Positions 1 through 8,554 are shown, counted from the first letter of the stretch. The stretch is 64,000 nucleotides of DNA from Paractinoplanes aksuensis (GCF_024137025.1 NZ_JAMYJR010000006.1:41338-105337), one strand, 5' to 3'. Notes: a model not told the origin generated them from the letters alone. Numbers and translations are program-made.

Positions 1-423
1 AACGTGCTGCTGCTCGTGCTGAACCTGCCGCTGGCCAAGGTCTGGGTGCGGCTGCTCGGCATCCCGGCGTACGGGATCTATGCCGGTGTTCTGGTTTTCG
101 CCTGCCTCGGCGCGTTCGCGGCCGGCGGCACGATCGCCGACCTGATCGTGCTGACCGTGCTCGGGTTGCTCGGCCTGCTGATGCGCGAGGCCGGCGTGCC
201 GGTGGCGCCGGCCGTGGTCGGGCTGATCCTGGCCCCGCTGGCCGAGCAGCAGCTGCGCCGGGCCCTGGCTCTGTCCGAAGGGGACTGGTCGACGCTGGTC
301 TCGTCGCCGCTCACCGTGGCTCTGTGGATCCTCGTCGTATTGGCCTTGGTGGCGCCGCCGCTGTTGTCCTGGCGACGCCGGCGAGTTTCACAAACCCTTG
401 AAGAAACATCGACGACACATTGA
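1..423 (+). CDS. TctA-family permease, C-terminal part
   Basis: C-terminal 140 residues of a membrane protein whose start lies before the window. It matches the end of TctA, the large permease of tripartite tricarboxylate transporters, which import citrate-like acids with a periplasmic binding protein. The sequence runs NLPLAKVWVRLLGIP, then hydrophobic segments, the helix LLMREAGVPVAPAVVGLILA, the turn LAEQQLRRALALSEGDW, which is typical of TctA, and a last membrane segment before a basic tail. The partner genes tctB and tctC are not in the window. The family call is from memory of its C-terminal pattern. Confidence 0.8.
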   Translation, partial: NVLLLVLNLPLAKVWVRLLGIPAYGIYAGVLVFACLGAFAAGGTIADLIVLTVLGLLGLLMREAGVPVAPAVVGLILAPLAEQQLRRALALSEGDWSTLVSSPLTVALWILVVLALVAPPLLSWRRRRVSQTLEETSTTH

Positions 424-451
424 CGACTTCCGAAGTTGGTGATCGGATCGG

Positions 452-474
452 AGTTCCGAAGATTATTCGGAACT
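452..474. promoter_or_regulatory. 9-bp perfect inverted repeat ahead of SGNH hydrolase
   Basis: AGTTCCGAA at 452-460 and its reverse complement at 466-474 are separated by GATTA. The right arm touches the GGAGG ribosome binding site at 475-479 of the next gene. A related half-palindrome, ACTTC-C-GAAGT, lies at 426-436. No T-run follows, so an operator or an RNA hairpin controlling translation is more likely than a terminator. This is inference. Confidence 0.5.
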
Positions 475-484
475 GGAGGCCGCC

Positions 485-1726
485 TTGTCCCTGTGGCGTC
501 GTTTCGCCGTGCCCGCCGCCCTCGCTCTCGTCGCGCTGACCGTCCCCGCCCTCCCCGCTCAGGCCGCCCTGCCCACCGCCGCCGTCGCGCTCGGCGACAG
601 CTTCATCAGCGGTGAGGGCGCCGGCGCCTATCAGTCCGTCGTCGACGTGAACGGGCAGGCCCAGGCTTTCCCGGGCTGGTCGGCGGCAAACAGCAACGCC
701 TTCTTCTGCCACCGCTCGGCCAACGCGTCGCTGCTGCGGGCCAGTCTGCCGGGCATTCAGGACAGGTTCAACCTGGCCTGCTCGGGCGGCCAGCCCCGCG
801 ACATCGCCAACGCGTCCAACACCCGCGAGAAGGGCCGCACGGTCGCCTCGCAACTCGCCCAGCTGCGGGCTGTCGGACAGACGCACGACATCGATCTGGT
901 GCTGGTCGGGCTCGGTTCCAACAACAGCCAGTTCACATTTGGTGATGTTGCGGTCAAGTGCGCGAACCGCTTCGTGGCCGACGCGTGGACCGGGTGGTGG
1001 GAGTTCTGGGCCTACATCGGCGGGCCGGTGCCGCAGGCCCCGTGCGCCGCCGGCGATCTGGCCACCGCGGCCCAGTTGAGCGCGGCCCAGACCGAAACCC
1101 TTTCCGCCGTACGGGAAATCTTGCGCACTCTCGACGAGATCGACGCGGACGGCGTGCACCGGGTGGTGTTCCAGGACTACACGAATCCGCTGCCGACCGA
1201 CCTCGAAAACAGCCTGTGGGAGGAGGACGGGCGAGCCGACGACCGGGACAAGTTCCGCGAGCTGGGCGCCGAACGGTATCGCGCCGGGTGCCCGATCCAC
1301 CGCGCCAGCCTGGCCGCCGGGCACCTGTTCTCGGGCGGGCTCGGCACGCTGGTCTCGGGGGTGCACGGCTCACTGCGGGCTGAGTTCCCGAACGACGACC
1401 TGGTCTATCTGAACGTGCAGCGCGCGTTCGACGGCGCCCGGCTGTGCGAGCGTACGGGAAGCCCCGGGAACGCGCTGGCCACACCGATCCGCCTGATGGA
1501 CGGGCCGACCGGAACGTTCCTGACCGACCTGGCCGGGCGCGACAAGATCGCCATCCAGCGGATCGCCAACTCGTGCGTCACCTACTTCCAGACGTGCCAG
1601 GAGTCGTGGCACCCGAACGCGGCCGGGCACGGCGTCCTCGGCCAGTGCTTGTCCGGAGCCGCGGTCACGGCCTCGCGCTCCGTCCAATGTGTGCGCGCGT
1701 CGAGCGGCGCGATATCCGTCAGCTGA
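485..1726 (+). CDS. secreted SGNH/GDSL-type hydrolase
   Basis: Predicted secreted ester hydrolase of 413 residues. A signal peptide covers about residues 1-27 and ends in AQA. SGNH blocks are visible in order: GDSFISGEG near residue 37 (catalytic Ser), CSGGQ near 99 (oxyanion Gly), GLGSNN near 143 (Asn) and SWHPN near 375 (catalytic His). Several cysteines suggest disulfides, as in actinomycete extracellular lipases of this fold. The start is TTG, chosen because GGAGG lies six bases upstream and the signal peptide begins there. Substrate is unknown. A strong hairpin follows the stop. Confidence 0.85.
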   Translation: MSLWRRFAVPAALALVALTVPALPAQAALPTAAVALGDSFISGEGAGAYQSVVDVNGQAQAFPGWSAANSNAFFCHRSANASLLRASLPGIQDRFNLACSGGQPRDIANASNTREKGRTVASQLAQLRAVGQTHDIDLVLVGLGSNNSQFTFGDVAVKCANRFVADAWTGWWEFWAYIGGPVPQAPCAAGDLATAAQLSAAQTETLSAVREILRTLDEIDADGVHRVVFQDYTNPLPTDLENSLWEEDGRADDRDKFRELGAERYRAGCPIHRASLAAGHLFSGGLGTLVSGVHGSLRAEFPNDDLVYLNVQRAFDGARLCERTGSPGNALATPIRLMDGPTGTFLTDLAGRDKIAIQRIANSCVTYFQTCQESWHPNAAGHGVLGQCLSGAAVTASRSVQCVRASSGAISVS

Positions 1727-1735
1727 CCGGAAAAT

Positions 1736-1762
1736 CCCGGCCGCGCGAACCGCGCGGCCGGG
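1736..1762 (+). terminator. 12-bp GC-rich hairpin after SGNH hydrolase
   Basis: CCCGGCCGCGCG (1736-1747) and its exact reverse complement (1751-1762) flank the loop AAC. It lies 10 bases after the TGA. There is no U-tract, as is usual for actinomycete terminators. The -10-like TATCCT of the next gene starts two bases after the stem. Confidence 0.7.
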
Positions 1763-1775
1763 CTATCCTGCGCGG

Positions 1776-2600
1776 ATGACGTTTGCCACCTCCGGCCGGC
1801 TGCGGCTGTGGACCGAGCGCATCGGCCCGCCCTCGCGGCCCGCGGTGCTGCTGATCGCGGGCGCGTCGGCCCAGGGCTTCACGATGCCCGACGCCCTGGT
1901 CGCCCGGCTGGTCGAGCGCGGGGCGCAGGTGATCCGCTACGACCACCGCGACACCGGGCGCTCCAGCACGGTCGACTTCGACCGCGACCCGTACGGGCTG
2001 ACCGAGCTGGGGCACGACGCCGTGGCCGTCCTCGACGCGTACGGGCTCGACTCGGCCCACATCGTGGGCGGGTCGATGGGCGGGATGATCGCGCAGTGGC
2101 TGGGATTGCACGAGCCGGCCCGCGTACGCTCGCTGACCCTGCTCTCGACCAGCCCGGTGGGCATCGACCCGGCCGACTCACCGTTGCCGCCGCCGGCTCC
2201 GCATTTCCTGCAGTACGAGGCCGGGCCGCCCGGCGTCGAGTCCGACGTGGCCCTGTTCCGGCTGATGAACGGGGACGCCCGCCCGTTCGACGAACCGGCC
2301 ACCCGGGCCATGCTGGAACGGTGCTGGGCCCGGGCGGCCGACCCGGCGGCCGCCCGCAACCACGGGCGGCTCGTCGAGCGGATGAGCCCGGACCTGCAGG
2401 TGCCGCTGTCGACGATCACCGCCCCGACGGTTGTGGTCCACGGCGACGTCGACCCGATCTATGCGCCGGCCCATGGCGAGGCGCTGGCCGCCGCCATTCC
2501 GGGCGCCCGCTTCGAGCTCGTGCCGGGCATGGGCCACGTCTACCTGTCACCCGGCCTGCCGGAGCTACTGGCCGATCTGGTGCCGCTGCGCGCCCGTTGA
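1776..2600 (+). CDS. alpha/beta hydrolase
   Basis: Single-domain alpha/beta hydrolase of 274 residues. Nucleophile elbow GGSMGG with Ser near residue 100, acid in HGDVDP near 230, and catalytic His in GMGHVY near 255. The DHRDTGRS segment near residue 56 is typical of the RdmC/haloperoxidase-like esterase group. No signal peptide, so cytoplasmic. The ATG at 1776 is preferred over longer GTG options because it follows a -10-like TATCCT (1764-1769) by six bases with no Shine-Dalgarno, the leaderless pattern seen elsewhere here. The 3' end overlaps the convergent next gene by 36 bases. Substrate unknown. Confidence 0.85.
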   Translation: MTFATSGRLRLWTERIGPPSRPAVLLIAGASAQGFTMPDALVARLVERGAQVIRYDHRDTGRSSTVDFDRDPYGLTELGHDAVAVLDAYGLDSAHIVGGSMGGMIAQWLGLHEPARVRSLTLLSTSPVGIDPADSPLPPPAPHFLQYEAGPPGVESDVALFRLMNGDARPFDEPATRAMLERCWARAADPAAARNHGRLVERMSPDLQVPLSTITAPTVVVHGDVDPIYAPAHGEALAAAIPGARFELVPGMGHVYLSPGLPELLADLVPLRAR

Positions 2601-3398
2601 CCAGGTCAGCGTCTTTCGCCAGTCGGTGGGGGAGGGGGTGTGGCCCGCGTCCTCGCTGATGCGCACCTCGGCGTCGGGCAGGCGGTCGGCGACCAATGGC
2701 GCGTCCGGCACAGCCCGGCCCGGGTCCTGGCGGCCGGCCCAGATCAGCACCCGGCCCGGCACCTCGCGCAGGCTGAACCCCCACGAGTGGACGTCGGTAG
2801 CGAGCCAGTCGCTGATCAGCCCCTTGGCGTTCTGGCGGGCCCCCTCCCGCTGCGCGTCCTCGGCCGGTCGCAGCCACGGGTCGTCGCCCGCGGCGAGCGC
2901 CTGCCGATGCTGTTGCAGCGGGTCCTCGGCGTACCACTGGGCCGCCCGCGACACGTAGGAGCGGCCGGCCCCCGGCACGAACCGCAGCCGCCAGGTCTGC
3001 CAGAGCTGCCGCCCCCGCACGGTGCCCAGCTCCCGATAGGGCCCGGTCAGCGCGACCGCCGCCACCCCGGTGAGCCGGGACGCCAGCCGAACCCCACAGG
3101 CCAGCGCGTACGGGGCTCCGCCGGAAAAACCGGCCACGCCGAAGCGCTCGACACCGAGTGAGGTCATCAGCGCCCCGACGTCGTCGGCCACGCCGAGCAG
3201 CGACGCCCGTTCCGCCGGGTCGGAGCGGCCGTAACCGGGCCGATCCATCGTGATCAGCCGGATGCCGCCCAGCGCCTGCTCGTCCGGCCGGCTCAGGCGC
3301 GAACCCGGGGTGCCGTGCAGGAACACCACCGGCATCCCCGCCGGGTCGCCGAACTCGGCCCAGCTCAGCACCCGCCCGCCCGGCAACACCAGATCCAT
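2565..3398 (-). CDS. alpha/beta hydrolase
   Basis: Second alpha/beta hydrolase (277 residues), convergent with the previous gene and not close to it in sequence. Oxyanion HGTPGSR near residue 29, MDRPGYGRSD near 51, nucleophile GFSGGA with Ser near 92, acid in WAGRQDPG near 230 and His in DAGHTP near 257. The start MDLVLPGGR is preferred over an upstream in-frame GTG because GAGGTGGGG precedes it and the first strand of the fold begins there. No signal peptide. Substrate unknown. Confidence 0.85.
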   Translation of the reverse strand: MDLVLPGGRVLSWAEFGDPAGMPVVFLHGTPGSRLSRPDEQALGGIRLITMDRPGYGRSDPAERASLLGVADDVGALMTSLGVERFGVAGFSGGAPYALACGVRLASRLTGVAAVALTGPYRELGTVRGRQLWQTWRLRFVPGAGRSYVSRAAQWYAEDPLQQHRQALAAGDDPWLRPAEDAQREGARQNAKGLISDWLATDVHSWGFSLREVPGRVLIWAGRQDPGRAVPDAPLVADRLPDAEVRISEDAGHTPSPTDWRKTLTWSTGAQRHQIGQ

Positions 3399-3512
3399 GC
3401 TCGTCCCCACCTCACTGCCTCCGGGTGACATTGAAGCAGATCAATGTACGCCGGAGATCAGCCGGGTGCGCACGGCGGCGAGACGTGTCGGGGTCAGACC
3501 CGGGCCGTGAGG

Positions 3513-4334
3513 TTATCGCTGGGCGACGGCGGTTCCCAGTTCGGTCTCGACGCCGTCCGGCTGTTGCAGGCCGCGGTCGAAAAGCGACTTCACGAACGGG
3601 CGGTGCTGGGGGCGCCCGGCGGTGGAGAAGTAGGCCTTCAGGCCCGCGGCCAGTTCCGCGTCGGCGGGCAGGGTGGCCTGGTCGACCAGGGACTTGATGC
3701 CGGCCACGGCCACCCGGTCGAACGCGGCGATGCGCCGGGCGAACCTGTCGGTGAACGATGCGAGCTCGGCGTCGGGCACGACCCGGTTCACGTACCCGTA
3801 GTCGGCGGCCAGCGCCGCCACCAGGTCGTCGCCGCCGAGCAGGATCTCCAGGGCCCGGCCGCGACCGACCAAGCGGCCGAGGCGGGCCATCGCCCCGCCG
3901 CCCGGCACCGCGCCCACGCCGACCTCGAACTGGCCCAGCACGGCCTGCTCGGACGCGAAGCGGATGTCCATGGCCAGCGCGAACTCGCTACCCGCGCCGC
4001 GGGTGCGGCCGCGGATCTCGGCGATCGTGGCCACCGGCACCCGGCTCAGTCGGATGAAGTTGTCCACGTACGGATGCAGGCCGGTCGGACCGGGTGGCAT
4101 CGCGGCGACCCGGGCGCCGTCGGCGAGAAAGTCCCAGTGGGCCATGAAGTAGCCCGGCGTCTCGCTGCGGAAGACGACGACCGTCAGGTCCGGGTCGGTC
4201 TCGATGTCACCGATCAGGGCGGCCAGCTGCTCGACCGTGTCCGGATCCATGAGGTTGACCGGGCCGTTGCCGAACGTGACGCGCCAGTAGGCGGGGCTGA
4301 CCTTTGTCAGACGAAACTGTTGTGCGGCTGTCAT
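3513..4334 (-). CDS. enoyl-CoA hydratase/isomerase family protein
   Basis: Crotonase-fold protein of 273 residues. Both glutamates used for hydration by classic enoyl-CoA hydratase are present: Glu117 in RGAGSEFALA and Glu137 in GQFEVGVGAVPGGG. The region RGRTRGAGSEFALAMDIRFA matches the acyl-CoA-binding helix. The N-terminus is shortened relative to longer in-frame starts because MTAAQQFRLTKV begins the first strand. It stands alone with no beta-oxidation partners nearby, so the exact acyl-CoA substrate cannot be told; many crotonase members have other activities. Confidence 0.82.
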   Translation of the reverse strand: MTAAQQFRLTKVSPAYWRVTFGNGPVNLMDPDTVEQLAALIGDIETDPDLTVVVFRSETPGYFMAHWDFLADGARVAAMPPGPTGLHPYVDNFIRLSRVPVATIAEIRGRTRGAGSEFALAMDIRFASEQAVLGQFEVGVGAVPGGGAMARLGRLVGRGRALEILLGGDDLVAALAADYGYVNRVVPDAELASFTDRFARRIAAFDRVAVAGIKSLVDQATLPADAELAAGLKAYFSTAGRPQHRPFVKSLFDRGLQQPDGVETELGTAVAQR

Positions 4335-4429
4335 ACAAACCAGCGTCGCGGCCCGGTCGGCCCGACCGCGCCCGTACAAGTCACTGGTCAGCAGTTAAGG
4401 TCATCGACCGGGATGAACGGGGGCACGGG

Positions 4430-5173
4430 GTGGAAACAGCGGTCGAGATCCGCGGTCTGGTCAAGACATTCGGGCAATTCCGGGCGGTGGACGGGCTCGA
4501 TCTGACGGTACGGACGGGCACCTGTCACGGGGTGGTCGGGCCGAACGGGGCCGGTAAGTCGACAACGCTCGGTATGACAGTCGGACTGATCACCCCCGAT
4601 GCCGGGACGATCCGGCTCCTCGGGCACGAGGTCCGGGCGGCCCGGGCCCTCCTGGGTGTGCTGCCCGAAGGACTCGATCTGCCCGAGCGGCTGACCGGCG
4701 CCGAACTGCTGCGCTACACGGCGGGTCTGCGCGGCCTCGACCCGGCCGTCGCGAAGAACCGAAGCGCCGAACTGATCGAGGTGCTGGGCCTGACCAAGGG
4801 GGCCGGCACCCCGCTGGCCGACTGCTCCACCGGCACCCGCAAGAAGATCGGCCTGGCCCAGGCGCTCGTGCACGCGCCGCGGCTGCTGGTGCTCGACGAG
4901 CCGTTCGAGGCGGTCGACCCGGTCTCGGCGCTGGCGATCCGCCGCGTGCTGCAGCGCTTCGTGGCCGGCGGCGGCACCACTGTGCTGTCGACGCACTCGA
5001 TGCTGCTGGTCGAGCAAATGTGTGACGATGTGACAGTCGTACACCGGGGCAAGGTTGTCGCGGCCGGCCCGGTGTCCGGGGTAGCGGCGGGGGGCACCCT
5101 GGAGGACCGCTTCGTCGAACTGGTCGGCGCCGACGTCGTCGGTGCGGGCTCGCTCGACTGGCTGACCCAATGA
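4430..5173 (+). CDS. ABC transporter ATP-binding protein (ABC-2 type)
   Basis: ATPase subunit of 247 residues. Walker A GPNGAGKST at 37-45, a degenerate signature CSTGTRKKI near 138 where LSGGQ is usual, Walker B LLVLDEP near 159, and an H-loop THS. The STGxRKK signature is common in ATPases that drive ABC-2-type exporters. The GTG start is chosen because VETAVEIRGL begins the ABC fold and a G-rich stretch precedes it. Its stop overlaps the ATG of the permease (ATGA), so the two are translationally coupled and probably form one exporter. Confidence 0.88.
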   Translation: METAVEIRGLVKTFGQFRAVDGLDLTVRTGTCHGVVGPNGAGKSTTLGMTVGLITPDAGTIRLLGHEVRAARALLGVLPEGLDLPERLTGAELLRYTAGLRGLDPAVAKNRSAELIEVLGLTKGAGTPLADCSTGTRKKIGLAQALVHAPRLLVLDEPFEAVDPVSALAIRRVLQRFVAGGGTTVLSTHSMLLVEQMCDDVTVVHRGKVVAAGPVSGVAAGGTLEDRFVELVGADVVGAGSLDWLTQ

Positions 5174-7137
5174 CGCCCGCGGTTGCCGTGGTCACGCGGA
5201 CGCGCTCCGTTTCTGTGGTCACGCAGATGCGCGCGACCATGTTCCGCCGCGCCCTGCGCGAACCCGGCCCGATCGTGGCCGCGATGATCGGCCTGCTCGC
5301 GGCCGGATGGCTGATCGTGTACGCCGTACGACCGTCGGCCAGCACCGAGACGCTGTCCATCCTGACCGGCAGTTGGGTGCTCGGCTGGATCGTGCTGCCG
5401 CTCCTGCTGGGCGGGGTCCGCGGCCGGGTCCGCCCGGTGCACCTGCGCCTCGAGTCGATCCCACCCGCGCCCGCCGCGTACGCCCTGCTGGTCGCGTCCG
5501 CGCTCGGCATCGGCCCGGCCGTCTCCCTGATCGCCCTGGCTGCGTTGCCGGCCCACGCCGCCCGCGACGGGTTCGGCCCCGCACTGATCGCCGCGGCCGG
5601 CGCGCTGCTGCTGTGGCTGCTCGGCCTGACCGGCTCAGCCATCGCCCTCGAGGCGGTCGGCAACGCGGCCGGTCCGGTCGGCGCCGCGCTCACCGGCGTC
5701 CTCACCGGCACGGCCATGGGCGTACTGGGCTCGGTCTGGGCCGTAGCCCCCTGGGCCGGCCTCCTGTTGATAACCGGCCCACCCGCCTCGGTCACGGCGG
5801 TGCTGCGCTGGACCCCCGGCTTCTGGCCGCTCGACGCCACGGCGATCCTGCTGCTGCCGCTGGCGCTGCTCGTCGGCGCAGCCTTCCTGGCGTACGCCTC
5901 CTTGGTCCGCCGCGTCCTGACCGGCGCCGCCCGCCCACGCTCCCGCCGCCCAGCCCCCGCCTCACCCGCCCACCCGGCGCCCGCCGCACCCGGCCGCGTG
6001 ACCGGTTCGCCCGGCGCCGCGACCGGTTCGCCCGGCGGCGCGACCGGTTCGCCCGGCGGCGCGACCGGCTTGCCCGGCGGCGCGACCGGTTCGCCCGGCG
6101 CCGTGACCGCCTCGCCCGCCCGCGCGGCGACCGCCTCAGCCGGAGATTTCGCCCGCGGCCCGATCGCCGGCGTTCTGGGCCGCGAACGCCACACCTGGAT
6201 ACGCCATCCGCTTCGCTTGCAGTACCTGGCGTTCGCCCTCGTCTACGGCGTCCTGCTGGCCACCTTGCCGATGCTGTCCGACGTGGATCTGCTGGCCCCC
6301 TGGGCCGGCGTGCTCGTCGCCCTTTGGGCCGCCACAATGGCCGCAAGCCTGGTCGCCCTCGACGGCACCGCCCTGTGGCTACCCCTGACCGCCCCGCGCG
6401 GCGAACGCTCCGAGGTGCTGGGCCGAGCCTTCGCGTGGCTGCTCCTGGTCGCACCAGCCGGCATCCTGCTGACCGTCCTCGGCATCCTCATCACCCCCGA
6501 CGCGAACACCGCCGGCGTCTTCGCCGCCGTTGCCGTCCTCCCGGCCGTCCTCGGCGCCGGGTCCGCGGTTCCGGTGTGGATATCCGTTTCCCGCGTACGC
6601 CCGGTAACCGACCCCCGCCACCCCACAGCCGCCGACAACCCCACCGACATCGTGAGCGTGCTGCTCGTCCTGCTCGCGCTGGTCGTGACCTCGGCCCCTG
6701 CTTTCAGCCTGTCGGTGTGGGGTCCACCGTGGTCCCGCTGGCCCGCCGTTGCCGTAGGCCTGCTCTGCGGCTTCGCCGCTTGGCGCGCCGCAGCCTGGGC
6801 TGCCACCGAGCGCCTGACCCGCCGCGGCACCGAGGTCCTGGCCGCAGCAGCCCAGACCACCGCCCTCCCCACAGCCCAGATCCCCTTGACCTGGGACACC
6901 GAGTGGGCCCGTACGCACAAAATCACGCTCGGCGCTCTAGCCCTGCTGACCCTGGGCTGGATCCCGGTCGTCCCCCAAGGCCTGATGGTCCTGGTCTTCG
7001 ACATCAAAGGCGCCTGGATCCTCGCCTCCCACCTGACCGGCACTGCCCAAACCGCCACCGCCCTGTCGATGCTCGCCCTGGGCGGCACCCTCCTCCTGAC
7101 CGGCCTGCTCCTGTGGGACCGCCGCGAACCAGCCTGA
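5170..7137 (+). CDS. ABC-2-type exporter permease with heptapeptide insert
   Basis: Membrane protein of 655 residues with about 12 or more hydrophobic segments in two halves, separated by a long Pro/Ala/Gly-rich hydrophilic linker around residues 255-325. The linker carries six tandem heptapeptides of the type GATGSPG. Coupled by ATGA overlap to the preceding ATPase. It resembles large actinomycete ABC-2-like permeases annotated without known cargo. The linker is probably a cytoplasmic loop joining two membrane domains. Function beyond export is not visible. Confidence 0.75.
   Translation: MTPAVAVVTRTRSVSVVTQMRATMFRRALREPGPIVAAMIGLLAAGWLIVYAVRPSASTETLSILTGSWVLGWIVLPLLLGGVRGRVRPVHLRLESIPPAPAAYALLVASALGIGPAVSLIALAALPAHAARDGFGPALIAAAGALLLWLLGLTGSAIALEAVGNAAGPVGAALTGVLTGTAMGVLGSVWAVAPWAGLLLITGPPASVTAVLRWTPGFWPLDATAILLLPLALLVGAAFLAYASLVRRVLTGAARPRSRRPAPASPAHPAPAAPGRVTGSPGAATGSPGGATGSPGGATGLPGGATGSPGAVTASPARAATASAGDFARGPIAGVLGRERHTWIRHPLRLQYLAFALVYGVLLATLPMLSDVDLLAPWAGVLVALWAATMAASLVALDGTALWLPLTAPRGERSEVLGRAFAWLLLVAPAGILLTVLGILITPDANTAGVFAAVAVLPAVLGAGSAVPVWISVSRVRPVTDPRHPTAADNPTDIVSVLLVLLALVVTSAPAFSLSVWGPPWSRWPAVAVGLLCGFAAWRAAAWAATERLTRRGTEVLAAAAQTTALPTAQIPLTWDTEWARTHKITLGALALLTLGWIPVVPQGLMVLVFDIKGAWILASHLTGTAQTATALSMLALGGTLLLTGLLLWDRREPA
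5995..6120 (+). repeat. six 21-bp in-frame tandem repeats (heptapeptide GATGSPG)
   Basis: Units of 21 bases starting at 5995, 6016, 6037, 6058, 6079 and 6100 encode RVTGSPG, AATGSPG, GATGSPG, GATGLPG, GATGSPG and AVTASPA. The unit length is a multiple of three, so copy-number change keeps the permease frame. Confidence 0.9.
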
Positions 7138-7605
7138 CCCCAGCCCAACCGCGCCAGACTGTCAGACAGTCAGACAGTCATGCCCACATGAGCAGCCGGC
7201 ACGGTGCGAACGCGCACCCACCACCAAGCCGGGCCTGCGTAAGAAGAGGTCCAAACTTCGTCCACAGCGCGGCAGCCAGACCCCGAACCCGCACGGGTTC
7301 CCCCACCTCGACGAGGCACGGAGAGAAGCGCCGACCACAACGGAAGGGCGAGGTGAAACCCCGCAAGGGTGGGGCCGAGGGTGGCCATGCAGGGCGCAGC
7401 TGCTTTTCAGCCCAGCATGGCCACCCTCGGCCCCACCCGTCCCGGCGCAGGCGGAAGGCCGGCCCGCAGAGGAGCCGCCCGACTCGGGACGGCCACCGGT
7501 ATGCCGGACGGATTGCCGCCACGGGGAAACACCGCGGTCGAACCGCGCGGGGTCAGGCATCCAGCACCCGGTAGCGGGCGGCCAGCAACGGCAGTACCGC
7601 CGCCC
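7138..7605. other. gene-free stretch with repeats
   Basis: No convincing gene. It begins with short direct repeats of CAGTCAGA near 7158-7183, then holds the 245-base structured repeat (7204-7448), then about 150 bases in which nothing else is recognised before the stop of the GntR/TetR regulator. Open frames here mirror frames in the second repeat copy near 50.8 kb and are judged non-coding. Confidence 0.6.
7204..7448. repeat. dispersed structured repeat, copy 1 (24-bp-stem hairpin)
   Basis: About 245 bases resembling 50690-50932. Shared blocks include CTTCGTCCACAGCGCGG, AGAAGCGCCGACCACAACG and GCTGCTTTTCAGCCCAGC. Its 3' half is a perfect inverted repeat of 24 bases (7367-7390 with 7415-7438); GGGC/GCCC pairing continues inside after one A-A mismatch, leaving a loop with GCAGCTGC. 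The second copy keeps this stem with paired substitutions. Confidence 0.8.
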
Positions 7606-8487
7606 TCAAGGCGAAAGTCCATCAAGCAACCGCTGCAACCCGAACTCCAGCAGCAGATCAAGAGTCAGCTCGCGATCATCCGATGCCATGAACCGCGCCA
7701 TCAGGGGCAGTTTGCCGCCGGCCAGCACCTCGGCGAAGCGTTCACCCTGCGCAGCCATCCACTCGGCGTCGGTCATGCCGGTCTCCTGGACCGCCTGTGC
7801 TTCCTCCTCGAGGTTGACCGCCGTGCCGCGTACGTAGTTGGCGATCGTCACCGCGGCCCGGAACTGGGTGCTGATGTCGAGCCCGTGCCCCTCCAGCGCC
7901 CGCATGCACCACTCCGTGTGGGCCATAGCGTGAGGCGCCAACAACGGCCGGGTGAACGAAATGGCCTGTGCCAGCCAGGTGTGCCGCCGATACATCGACC
8001 ACTGCAGCCGAGCCAGCGCCTCGACGCAGACCCGCCAATCGTCCCGTGACGGATCGAGCCGGGGCGGCGGCGGGTTGGCCGCCATGACCTTGTCCATCAT
8101 GAGCAGCACGAGTTCTTCTTTGTCGGCCACATGCCGGTAGACCGACATCGTCGGGATGTCGAGCTCCCCGGCCAGTCGGCGCATCGAGAGCCCCGGCAAC
8201 CCCTCCGCGTCGGCGATGGTGATGGCCGTCCGCACGACCAGGTCGCGATCCGGGGTGCCTCCCGGCGGTAGCGTCGCTCCAGCCACCACCGTTCCCACGC
8301 CCGGCTTTGCCCGCACCAATCCTTCCGTACGCAAATAGTTGATGACCTTGGTTGCCGTGGCCATCGCCACCCCGTATTCCGCCATGATCTGACGGGTCGA
8401 CATGATGCGCTGCCCCGGCGGCGGTTCGCCCGCGGCTATGCGTTCGGCGATCTCAGCCGCGATCCGGCGGTAGACGGGAACCTGCAC
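7606..8487 (-). CDS. GntR-TetR hybrid transcriptional regulator
   Basis: Repressor-type regulator of 293 residues with two DNA-binding folds. Residues about 3-70 form a GntR winged helix (VPVYRRIAAEIAERIAAGE, STRQIMAEYGVAMATATKVI, LRTEGLVRAKPGVGT). Residues about 80-125 form a TetR helix-turn-helix (LSMRRLAGELDIPTMSVYRHVADKEELV) followed by a tetracycline-repressor-type C-terminal domain. Divergent from the ABC exporter at 8572, which it probably controls. GTG at 8487 is chosen because GGAGAGG lies upstream and the GntR fold starts at once; a GTG at 8517 would add ten residues. The start lies inside a 12-bp palindrome, suggesting autoregulation. Confidence 0.85.
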   Translation of the reverse strand: MQVPVYRRIAAEIAERIAAGEPPPGQRIMSTRQIMAEYGVAMATATKVINYLRTEGLVRAKPGVGTVVAGATLPPGGTPDRDLVVRTAITIADAEGLPGLSMRRLAGELDIPTMSVYRHVADKEELVLLMMDKVMAANPPPPRLDPSRDDWRVCVEALARLQWSMYRRHTWLAQAISFTRPLLAPHAMAHTEWCMRALEGHGLDISTQFRAAVTIANYVRGTAVNLEEEAQAVQETGMTDAEWMAAQGERFAEVLAGGKLPLMARFMASDDRELTLDLLLEFGLQRLLDGLSP

Positions 8488-8554
8488 TAGTGCACCGTAC
8501 CTCTCCGCACTACCCACAGTGGGGTGCTAGCACTACCGATTTCTAGGGTAGTGC
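8483..8554. promoter_or_regulatory. operator cluster between the GntR/TetR regulator and ABC exporter
   Basis: Three dyads share the half-site AGTGC/GCACT. TGCACTAGTGCA (8483-8494) is a perfect 12-bp palindrome. GTGCTAGCAC (8524-8533) is a perfect 10-bp palindrome. GCACTACC (8530-8537) pairs with GGTAGTGC (8547-8554). TAGGGT at 8545-8550 could be a -10 for the exporter. Binding by the hybrid regulator is inferred from position. Confidence 0.65.

Noticed and set aside
311..1366. Long antisense frame opposite the SGNH hydrolase
   Set aside because: Shadow of the real gene caused by high GC; no start signal and no family resemblance.
7162..7560. Conserved peptide-like frames in both structured repeats (HGHPRPHP and similar)
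   Set aside because: The same block reads open in several frames on both strands, and substitutions follow stem pairing rather than codons; judged non-coding.
5307..7574. 755-codon Arg/Pro-rich frame over the exporter permease
   Set aside because: Composition is typical of an off-frame reading of high-GC coding DNA; the permease frame has clear helices and coupling to the ATPase.
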